From an uncultured Parabacteroides sp. (GTDB lineage: Bacteria > Bacteroidota > Bacteroidia > Bacteroidales > Tannerellaceae), in NCBI GenBank assembly GCA_900552415.1, contig USAD01000147.1, positions 1 to 7,208 on the forward strand: a stretch of DNA of 7,208 nucleotides, in the 5' to 3' direction. The position numbers and the translations under genes are program-made. Shown here piece by piece: positions 1 to 5,365 of this stretch (the first letter of the stretch is position 1; every line of letters begins with the position of its first letter). The notes under the pieces were generated by a model. The model was not told the origin of the DNA. It did not search any database and was given only the letters and a program-made list of their open reading frames with translations.

Positions 1-22
1 AGGCAACAAACGAATGGTTTTG

Positions 23-30
23 TATATTCG
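23..30 (+). promoter_or_regulatory. possible -7 box of the FKBP lipoprotein gene
   Basis: TATATTCG matches the Bacteroidetes -7 consensus TAnnTTTG at all but one fixed position and is followed by GCGCC, as is common around start sites in this phylum. It lies 42 bases before the start codon. No convincing -33 TTG element is visible because the window begins only 22 bases upstream. Weak call. Confidence 0.35.
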
Positions 31-72
31 CGCCGTTTTTTATTGGAAAATTATGTTGAATAATCCAGAGTT

Positions 73-585
73 ATGATGAAATCAAGATTTTTAGCCTACG
101 CGTTGACCGCCTTGTTTGGGATGGCCACGCTCACCTCGTGTGGCGACGATGATGGCCTGAGCGCCGAGCAACAGGCCTACATTACCGAGAACAAGGCCTA
201 TATCTGGGAGAAAAAGGCCGAGAAAGACGAAAATGGAAACCCGGTTTATACGGAGATCGTTGCCCTGGGCGACACGGCTCTCTATCGGGTCATCAAAAAG
301 GAGGGCGACTGGAATTCGGTTCCCGTAGCGGAGTCGACCGTTCACCTGCTCGACCTCGAGGGGCACCTGATCGACGGCTCCGTCTTCCAGCAAAAGACAG
401 ACTCCTGCCAGTTCGGAATGACCACGTTGATCCCCGGCTTCACCGCCATCCTCTACCGGGTCCATCCGGACGAGACGATCGAGGCCATCATTCCCGCCTC
501 ATTGGGTTATGGCGAGAACGACTACATGGGTATCCCCGGCGGATCGACCCTCATTTTCACCTTCACGCTCGACAAGATCCTCTAA
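73..585 (+). CDS. FKBP-type peptidyl-prolyl isomerase-like lipoprotein
   Basis: A 170-residue envelope lipoprotein. The N terminus has a basic start (MMKSR), a hydrophobic stretch (about residues 6-20) and the lipobox LTSC, with C23 as the lipidated cysteine. The residues after it are GDDD; an acidic run there resembles the surface-export signal known for Bacteroidetes lipoproteins, so surface display is possible (inference). Residues 30-65 are charged and probably form a helical linker. The FKBP fold covers about 66-170: the DGSVF strand (101-105), LIPGF (119-123), the PASLGYG loop (141-147) and the closing PGGSTLIFTF strand (156-165). Several catalytic-pocket positions are altered: the VHY tyrosine is leucine (L92) and the aspartate after the VF phenylalanine is glutamine (Q106), so isomerase activity may be weak and the role chaperone-like. 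The start is the first of two adjacent ATGs; the second (76) is equally possible. The gene converges on the arginine operon and shares its terminator region. Confidence 0.85.
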   Translation: MMKSRFLAYALTALFGMATLTSCGDDDGLSAEQQAYITENKAYIWEKKAEKDENGNPVYTEIVALGDTALYRVIKKEGDWNSVPVAESTVHLLDLEGHLIDGSVFQQKTDSCQFGMTTLIPGFTAILYRVHPDETIEAIIPASLGYGENDYMGIPGGSTLIFTFTLDKIL

Positions 586-602
586 AGGGGGAAAAAGTAA
601 AA

Positions 603-643
603 ACCGCCATCATGGAGGGGATCGCTCCCCTTCCGATGGCGGT
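603..643. terminator. shared bidirectional hairpin terminator, strongest for the arginine operon
   Basis: A 9-bp outer stem (603-611 with 635-643, ACCGCCATC against GATGGCGGT) continues into an inner GC-rich stem (614-621 with 626-634, one bulge) closed by a TCGC loop. On the minus strand the outer stem runs straight into TTTTT (complement of the A-run ending at 603), the classic intrinsic terminator form, 22 bases beyond the argD stop. On the plus strand it is followed only by a weak CTTATCATT, so it may also stop the FKBP gene less efficiently. Confidence 0.85.
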
Positions 644-664
644 CTTATCATTAAAACAGAACAA

Positions 665-1792
665 CTAAGCTTTTAATACACGCCCGAAACGCTCGAGGAA
701 ACACTCCGCCTCAGCCTGGCTCAGGCACAACGGGGGCAACAAGCGAATCGTGTTGGTGCCAGCCACGCCGGTGAACACCTTCTCGTCGAACAACAAGCGC
801 TGGCGGATCTCCTTGATCGGCTCGTCGAACTCAAGACCGATCATCAAGCCCCGGCCACGTACCTCCTTGATCCTCGACCAGCCCTTCAGCTCGCCAATCA
901 GGAAAGCGCCCACCTTTGCCGCGTTATCGACCAGGCGTTCCTCGGCCATGATATCGAGAACCGAGATCGCCGCCGCGCAGGCCAGGTGATTACCACCGAA
1001 CGTCGTACCCAGCATACCATATACCGGCTTGAACATCGGGCTGATCAGGACCGCACCCATCGGGAAACCATTCGCGATGCCCTTCGCCACGGTAATGATA
1101 TCCGGACGGATACCCGCGTACTGGTGAGCGAAGAACTTACCGCTCCGGCCATAACCGGACTGGATCTCGTCGAGAATCAGGACCGCCTCATGCTCCGTAC
1201 ACAACGCACGCAAGGCCACCATGAACTCGTCTGTCGGGAGCTGGATACCACCGACTCCCTGGATACCCTCGATGATAACCGACGAGACATCGCCTTTGGC
1301 CAACTCCTTCCGGGCGGCTTCCAGGTCGTTCAGGGGAAGATAGGTCACGTCGAGTCCCTCATTGACCGGGGCGATGATCTTCGGGTTATCGGTAACCCGA
1401 ACCGCCGCCGACGTACGCCCATGAAAGGCGTGCTTGAAAGCCAAGACCCGTTTCTTGCCATTATGGAACGAGGCCAGCTTCAGGGCGTTCTCGTTCGCCT
1501 CGGCTCCCGAGTTGATCAGGAACAGGGCATAATCATCATAACCGGAGGCCTTGCCCAGCTTGTCGGCCAAGGTCTGCTGGAGGCTATTGATCACCGAATT
1601 GGAATAGAACCCCAACTTGGCGACCTGCTCGCTGATGGCCTTCACGTAGGCCGGATGGGCATGCCCAACCGAGATCACCGCATGGCCACCATAGAGATCA
1701 AGGTACTCATTGCCCTCCTTGTCCCAGACGTGGCAACCCTTCCCTTTCGTGATCTCAATATTGAATAATGGATAGACGTCGAATAATTTCAT
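665..1792 (-). CDS. argD: N-acylornithine (probably N-succinylornithine) aminotransferase ArgD
   Basis: A PLP-dependent class III aminotransferase of 375 residues, cytoplasmic. It converts N-acylglutamate semialdehyde to N-acylornithine using glutamate as amino donor. Visible motifs: NSGAEANE (94-101, phosphate-binding region), FHGRT (123-127, cofactor and substrate contacts), LDEIQSGYGRSGKFF (207-221, with D208 contacting the pyridine ring), the Schiff-base lysine K237 in DIITVAKG, and GTTFGGNHLACAA (262-274, phosphate contact). The last motif usually reads GGNPLA; the histidine in place of proline looks like a lineage variant. At 375 residues it is slightly shorter than the about 400 typical of proteobacterial ArgD but complete at both ends. 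Last gene of the operon, 25 bases after argC, followed by the terminator. That the acyl group is succinyl is inferred from Bacteroidetes biochemistry, not shown by this sequence. Confidence 0.94.
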   Translation of the reverse strand: MKLFDVYPLFNIEITKGKGCHVWDKEGNEYLDLYGGHAVISVGHAHPAYVKAISEQVAKLGFYSNSVINSLQQTLADKLGKASGYDDYALFLINSGAEANENALKLASFHNGKKRVLAFKHAFHGRTSAAVRVTDNPKIIAPVNEGLDVTYLPLNDLEAARKELAKGDVSSVIIEGIQGVGGIQLPTDEFMVALRALCTEHEAVLILDEIQSGYGRSGKFFAHQYAGIRPDIITVAKGIANGFPMGAVLISPMFKPVYGMLGTTFGGNHLACAAAISVLDIMAEERLVDNAAKVGAFLIGELKGWSRIKEVRGRGLMIGLEFDEPIKEIRQRLLFDEKVFTGVAGTNTIRLLPPLCLSQAEAECFLERFGRVLKA

Positions 1793-1794
1793 TT

Positions 1795-1808
1795 TGAATA
1801 AACATTTA
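1795..1808. promoter_or_regulatory. weak ARG-box-like sequence between argC and argD
   Basis: TGAATAAACATTTA fits the general ArgR operator TGMATWWWWATKCA at 12 of 14 positions (C in the spacer, T for C near the end). It sits two bases upstream of the argD start in the 25-base argC-argD gap. No promoter box is obvious here, so it may be chance or an auxiliary site. Confidence 0.2.
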
Positions 1809-1817
1809 CGCGAACCA

Positions 1818-2786
1818 TCAGAACGCGCTTGGTTTGAGGTGCAATCCCACCGTCTCCTCCAAGCCGAACATCAGGTTCATGTTATGGACCGCCTGTCCGC
1901 TCGCGCCTTTCAACAAATTGTCGATCATGGATACGATCAGGAGCCGGTCCTCAATTTTCTGTAAATAAAGCAAGCACTTGTTCGTGTTCACCACCTGTTT
2001 CAAATCCGGATTCTTATCGGTCAGGAAGGTGAAGGAATGATCGGCGTAATATTCCTCATAGATACGCTTGATCTCCTCCAGCTCGATCTTACAATCCAGA
2101 TAGGTAGTCGCGAAAATGCCTCTCGAGAAGTTACCCCGCACCGGGATGAAGTTGATCCGGCTATTGAAACTGTTCTGCAATTGCCGGAAACTCTGCCCGA
2201 TCTCGGCCAGGTGCTGGTGCGTAAAGGGCTTATAGATCGAGATGTTATCGTTGCGCCAGCTGAAATGCGAAGTGGCCGATGGCTTCACGCCAGCCCCGGT
2301 AGAGCCGGTGATAGCGTTCACGTGAAGATCGGAATTGAGCAACAGGTGTTTCGCCAACGGGAGTACGGCTAGCTGAATGCAGGTCGCGAAACATCCCGGG
2401 TTAGCCACATGGCGCGCCTCACAAATCGCCCGGCGGTTCAACTCCGGCAAGCCATAGACGAAATCGTGCTCCGGGCTCTTGATCCGGTAATCCATCGAGA
2501 GGTCGATGATACGCACCTCTTCCGGCACCTCATGCTCGGCCATGAACTTCTTCGTGTCGCCATGCGCCGTACAGAAGAACAGGAGGTCGATCTTGTCGAG
2601 AGGCAAGAGATTGGTGAAACAGAGATCCGTCTCGCCATACAATCCCTCGTGCACGTCCGTGATCCGGTTGCCCGCGTTGCTCGTACTATTGACAAACACG
2701 ATCTCCACGTCCGGGTGGTTAAGCAACAACCGGATCAACTCGCCCGCCGTATAGCCGGCGCCGCCAACGATACCAACTTTTATCAT
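1818..2786 (-). CDS. argC: N-acyl-gamma-glutamyl-phosphate reductase ArgC
   Basis: A 322-residue cytoplasmic NADPH-dependent reductase that turns N-acylglutamyl phosphate into the semialdehyde used by ArgD. The dinucleotide-binding glycine motif is at the N terminus (VGIVGGAGYTAGEL, 4-17). The catalytic cysteine is C132 in VANPGCFATC, the family's NPGC signature. TGSTGAG (160-166) and the KPFTHQHLAEI segment (186-196, with H190 and H192, one of which should be the catalytic base) complete the substrate pocket. Its length falls within the usual 310-345 range. Its ATG overlaps the argG stop by four bases (ATGA, 2783-2786), which indicates translational coupling and fixes the start. The acyl group is probably N-succinyl in this lineage (inference). 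Confidence 0.95.
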   Translation of the reverse strand: MIKVGIVGGAGYTAGELIRLLLNHPDVEIVFVNSTSNAGNRITDVHEGLYGETDLCFTNLLPLDKIDLLFFCTAHGDTKKFMAEHEVPEEVRIIDLSMDYRIKSPEHDFVYGLPELNRRAICEARHVANPGCFATCIQLAVLPLAKHLLLNSDLHVNAITGSTGAGVKPSATSHFSWRNDNISIYKPFTHQHLAEIGQSFRQLQNSFNSRINFIPVRGNFSRGIFATTYLDCKIELEEIKRIYEEYYADHSFTFLTDKNPDLKQVVNTNKCLLYLQKIEDRLLIVSMIDNLLKGASGQAVHNMNLMFGLEETVGLHLKPSAF

Positions 2787-3985
2787 ATATTCTCCTCTCC
2801 TTTATGGTTCGTATAATAGACACGCAACGGAGTAGAGAGCACCTTGATGAAGCCCTTCGCGTCGTCGGCGGTCCAACCCTTCTGCATCTCGCCATACTCA
2901 CCGAACTTGGTCTTCACCAAATCATCGGCAGACTCGACACCAACCGTCGAGAACGACAACGGACGCAACTCAAGGATTACCGTACCATTGACGTGGCGTT
3001 GCGACTCCTCGAGCATCGCCTCGATATCACGCATCACCGGCTCCAGGTATTGGCTCTCGTGCAAGAACATGCCATACCAGTTAGCGACCTGGTCTTTCCA
3101 GTATTGTTGCCACTTGCTCAACGTGTATTTCTCAAGGAAACGGTGCGCGCCAATGATCAACATCGGAGCCGCCGCCTCGAAGCCCACACGACCCTTGATG
3201 CCAATGATCGTATCGCCCACGTGCATGTCGCGACCAATGCCATAAGCGGCACCGATCTCCTCCACCTTCTGGATCGCCTTGATCGGGTCGTCGAACGCCT
3301 CACCATTGACACCACACAACTGGCCCTTCTTGAACTCCAGACGAAGCTGCTCGCTTCCCTCCTTCTTGACCTGCTTCAGGTAAGCGCTCTCGGGCAGGCC
3401 TTGGGCGGAATCCAGGATCTCGCCACCACAGATGGAGGTACCCCACAAACCGACGTTATAGGAATATTTCATCTTCACGAAGTCGGCCTCGAAGCCGTGC
3501 TCCTTCAGGTAATTGATCTCATAATCGCGGCTCAACGCCATATCGCGAGTCAACGTGATGATCTCCACGTTAGGCGCCAAGACCAGGAAAGTCATGTCGA
3601 AACGGACCTGATCGTTACCCGCTCCGGTTGAGCCATGGGCGATAGCGTCCGCGCCGATCTCGTTCGCGTAGCGAGCGATGGCCAACGCCTGGAAAATACG
3701 CTCTGAGCTGACCGAGATAGGATAGGTACCGTTACGAAGCACGTTGCCATACACCATATATTTCAAGCTCTTCTCGTAATACTCGCGAGTCACGTCGAGT
3801 GTCACGTATTTCACCGCGCCCAACTTATAGGCGTTTTCCTCGTTCTGCTTCAGCTGCTCGGGGCTGAAACCACCCGTGTTGGCGCATGCCGCATAAACGT
3901 CATACCCCTTCTCTTTCGCCAAATACATCACCGTAAACGACGTATCCAAACCGCCGCTGAACGCTACTACAACTTTCTTCTTCAT
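2783..3985 (-). CDS. argG: argininosuccinate synthase ArgG
   Basis: A 400-residue ATP-dependent ligase joining citrulline and aspartate to argininosuccinate, the penultimate arginine step. The N-terminal PP-loop of the nucleotide alpha-hydrolase fold is AFSGGLDTS (8-16). The citrulline/aspartate-binding segment is HGSTGAGNDQVRFD (117-130). In most argininosuccinate synthases the GA of GAGND is GK or YK, so this enzyme belongs to a divergent clade; ANTGG (35-39) and NGTYPISVSSER (85-96) also differ from the common LGQ and YPL-TS forms. SICGGE (186-191) and the helical C-terminal tail follow the family pattern. Complete and of normal length. Preceded 35 bases downstream of the GNAT stop by an A-rich leader with a run of A's just before the ATG, typical of Bacteroidetes translation starts; it overlaps argC by four bases. 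Confidence 0.95.
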   Translation of the reverse strand: MKKKVVVAFSGGLDTSFTVMYLAKEKGYDVYAACANTGGFSPEQLKQNEENAYKLGAVKYVTLDVTREYYEKSLKYMVYGNVLRNGTYPISVSSERIFQALAIARYANEIGADAIAHGSTGAGNDQVRFDMTFLVLAPNVEIITLTRDMALSRDYEINYLKEHGFEADFVKMKYSYNVGLWGTSICGGEILDSAQGLPESAYLKQVKKEGSEQLRLEFKKGQLCGVNGEAFDDPIKAIQKVEEIGAAYGIGRDMHVGDTIIGIKGRVGFEAAAPMLIIGAHRFLEKYTLSKWQQYWKDQVANWYGMFLHESQYLEPVMRDIEAMLEESQRHVNGTVILELRPLSFSTVGVESADDLVKTKFGEYGEMQKGWTADDAKGFIKVLSTPLRVYYTNHKGEENI

Positions 3986-4020
3986 TTTTTTTTTATCGTA
4001 TGGTTATTTTTATCGCAAAG

Positions 4021-4611
4021 TTAATATTTCTCCTGTTTCTCGCGCTCTCTTGCCGCCCGATGCGGATCGGCGGGATCGAACAACATCGCCGTACAGATGC
4101 AATACTTACGCCCGGTGCGCTCCAGGATGTCGTGATTGACACATCCCTCGCAACCACGCCAGAAAGCCTCATCATCGGTCAGGTCGGCGAACGTCACCGG
4201 CACGTAGCCCAGCTCCGTGTTCATCTTCATAACCGCCGCGCCCGAGGTCAGGCTAAAAATCTTCGCCTTCGGCCAACGCATGCGCGCCAGCTGGAAGGTC
4301 ATGTCCTTGATCCGCTTGGCGACACCCAATCCCCGGAAATCAGGATGGACGATCAATCCAGAGGTGGTCACGTATTGCTTGTTTCCCCACGACTCGATAT
4401 AGCTGAACCCGGCGAACCGATCACCCGCCAACGCGATCACGCATTTTCCCTCTTTCATCTTCTGGGCCACATACTCGTGCGTCCGCTTGGCGATACCCGT
4501 GCCACGCACCTTCGCCGCGTCCTCGATCGTTTTCAGGATCGTGTCGACATATACCTCATGAGATGCCTCCGCGATCATCACCTCAATTTCTACCTCTTCT
4601 TTCTTTTCCAT
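4021..4611 (-). CDS. GNAT-family acyltransferase, candidate N-acyl(succinyl)glutamate synthase
   Basis: A 196-residue cytoplasmic protein with one GNAT domain over about residues 8-140. The acyl-CoA pyrophosphate loop is at GLIVHPDFRGLGVAKR (85-100), with the R-G-x-G-x-A signature at R93-A98, followed by the usual helix and an N-x-x-x-G-Y motif region (N131-Y136) that shapes the CoA pocket. An early segment GTGIAKRTHEYV (37-48) resembles the 'GI..R...E' glutamate-site region of ArgA-type N-acetylglutamate synthases. Lying between argR and argG, it is the best candidate for the first enzyme of the pathway, transferring an acetyl or succinyl group to glutamate. I recall genetic evidence in Bacteroides thetaiotaomicron for the gene in this position acting in arginine synthesis, but cannot check it here. 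Residues 154-173 hold a C-x2-C-x13-C-x-C set (C154, C157, C171, C173), unusual for GNATs. The tail is highly charged. 41 bases separate it from argR. GNAT membership is firm; the substrate is inference. Confidence 0.85.
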   Translation of the reverse strand: MEKKEEVEIEVMIAEASHEVYVDTILKTIEDAAKVRGTGIAKRTHEYVAQKMKEGKCVIALAGDRFAGFSYIESWGNKQYVTTSGLIVHPDFRGLGVAKRIKDMTFQLARMRWPKAKIFSLTSGAAVMKMNTELGYVPVTFADLTDDEAFWRGCEGCVNHDILERTGRKYCICTAMLFDPADPHRAAREREKQEKY

Positions 4612-4652
4612 TTTATATCGTTATTCTTTTTTATCCACCTTAATCACCCGGA

Positions 4653-5090
4653 TCAAACGAAACGCGACAGGACCTCGACCACCTGCTCACGCCTGTATCC
4701 CTCACGTGGAATAACCAGGATCGTGTCGTCACCCGCGATTGTCGCCAGGATCTCACGCGAGGCGTGAGCGTCTATATCCGAGGCAATTCCCATCGCGTAA
4801 CCCGGACGTGTACGTACCACCGCAAGGTTTCCCGAAAACTCGATATTAGGATGAGCCATACCGCCCTCCTCTGGCCAAGCGGGTTGATCGTCCGGCAAAC
4901 GATAGACATAATCGCCATTCCCATCATGCACTTTCGCGATCTTCAATTGCTTGATATCACGCGAGAGGGTCGCTTGCGTAACCGAGAAACCGTTATCTTC
5001 CAATGCTTTCTGCAATTCCTCCTGGTTCCCGATCATCTTCGTCCGTATCAATCGACATATCGCCTCCAAGCGTTCTTTCTTCGTGCTCAT
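4653..5090 (-). CDS. argR: arginine repressor ArgR
   Basis: A 145-residue winged-helix transcription factor that forms a hexamer and uses arginine as co-repressor. The N-terminal DNA-binding domain (about 1-65) contains the recognition-helix signature TQATLSRDIKQL (38-49), with S43 and R44 matching the serine-arginine pair that contacts operator DNA. A loop rich in proline, acidic and glycine residues (66-80) links it to the C-terminal oligomerisation and arginine-binding domain. There RTRPGYAMGIASDID (93-107) and TIAGDDTILVIPR (117-129) are clear; D121 and D122 are the paired aspartates that bind the arginine ligand. Full length, no lost motif. First gene of the arginine operon, and its upstream region carries two ARG-box-like palindromes, so it probably represses itself and the genes behind it. 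Confidence 0.96.
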   Translation of the reverse strand: MSTKKERLEAICRLIRTKMIGNQEELQKALEDNGFSVTQATLSRDIKQLKIAKVHDGNGDYVYRLPDDQPAWPEEGGMAHPNIEFSGNLAVVRTRPGYAMGIASDIDAHASREILATIAGDDTILVIPREGYRREQVVEVLSRFV

Positions 5091-5092
5091 AT

Positions 5093-5106
5093 TGAATAAT
5101 TATGCA
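5093..5106. promoter_or_regulatory. ARG box, promoter-proximal operator of argR
   Basis: TGAATAATTATGCA matches the general ArgR operator TGMATWWWWATKCA at all 14 positions and the strict E. coli palindrome at 13. It ends two bases from the argR start codon, inside the predicted leader, where bound ArgR would block initiation or early elongation. Confidence 0.65.
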
Positions 5107-5115
5107 AATAGGCCG

Positions 5116-5123
5116 CAAATATA
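5116..5123 (-). promoter_or_regulatory. -7 box of the argR operon promoter
   Basis: On the minus strand this reads TATATTTG, a perfect TAnnTTTG match followed by CGGCC, 25 bases upstream of the argR ATG. A TTG lies at 5149-5147 on the same strand, 23 bases upstream, slightly longer than the usual 19-21 spacing. An A9 tract on the minus strand (complement of T's at 5158-5166) lies farther upstream and could act as an UP-like element. Confidence 0.6.
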
Positions 5124-5134
5124 GGGCTTAAATC

Positions 5135-5148
5135 TGAATAAATATACA
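5135..5148. promoter_or_regulatory. ARG box, promoter-distal operator of argR
   Basis: TGAATAAATATACA matches TGMATWWWWATKCA at 13 of 14 positions. Its left edge is exactly 42 bases from that of the proximal box, and it covers the expected -33 region of the argR promoter, so an ArgR hexamer here would exclude RNA polymerase. Confidence 0.6.
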
Positions 5149-5242
5149 ATCTATCTCTTTTTTTTTAACAAGAAAAATAACTTTCTCACCGAATGACCTT
5201 CCCCAAGCGAAAAATCTTCCTAAAAATAACCAGGGATCATCA

Positions 5243-5274
5243 GGAGGCAGGTAAAAAAGCCTCCGACAATTTTT
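5243..5274 (+). terminator. possible hairpin with trailing T-run, no gene assigned
   Basis: GGAGGC (5243-5248) pairs with GCCTCC (5259-5264) around a 10-base A-rich loop, and TTTTT follows at 5270-5274 after a five-base gap. The spacing is looser than in a standard terminator, and no plus-strand gene lies upstream for it to end. It could end a short untranslated RNA or be chance. Confidence 0.25.
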
Positions 5275-5309
5275 CGGGAGCAGAATCCATCATCTCTCAA
5301 AAAAATTAA

Positions 5310-5317
5310 TAAATTTG
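5310..5317 (+). promoter_or_regulatory. -7 box of the C1 peptidase gene
   Basis: TAAATTTG is a perfect match to the Bacteroidetes -7 consensus TAnnTTTG and is followed by C, 48 bases before the peptidase start codon. A clear -33 TTG at the usual distance is not visible. The leader downstream is A/T-rich without a Shine-Dalgarno sequence, as normal in this phylum. Confidence 0.55.
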
Positions 5318-5365
5318 CGAAAACATTTATTTCAAAATTAACTTTTCAAAAAAATAGATGAGTGT

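Larger units (their letters stand above)
603..5109 (-). other. predicted arginine biosynthesis transcription unit argR-GNAT-argG-argC-argD
   Basis: Five same-strand genes with gaps of 41, 35, -4 and 25 bases, one plausible promoter at the upstream end and one strong intrinsic terminator at the downstream end, with no hairpin terminator seen between genes. This supports one polycistronic message of about 4.5 kb. The start near 5109 is inferred from the -7 box. Confidence 0.8.

Noticed and set aside
57..64. TGAATAAT half-site in the FKBP leader as an ArgR operator
   Set aside because: Only the left half fits; the right half (CAGAG) does not resemble ATKCA, so it is probably chance.
986..1768. 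260-codon open frame on the plus strand across argD
   Set aside because: It is fully antisense to argD, which has every aminotransferase motif. The frame is open because of the codon use of the sense gene, and its product resembles no known family.
2804..3631. 275-codon open frame on the plus strand across argG
   Set aside because: Antisense shadow of a well-supported argG; its translation is rich in R, L, H and D, typical of reversed coding sequence, with no leader or promoter.
4000..4767. 255-codon plus-strand frame spanning the GNAT gene and the end of argR
   Set aside because: Antisense to two supported genes and running through their intergenic gap; the low-complexity FLFHFISLFFFIH stretch comes from the A-rich gap read backwards, not a membrane protein.
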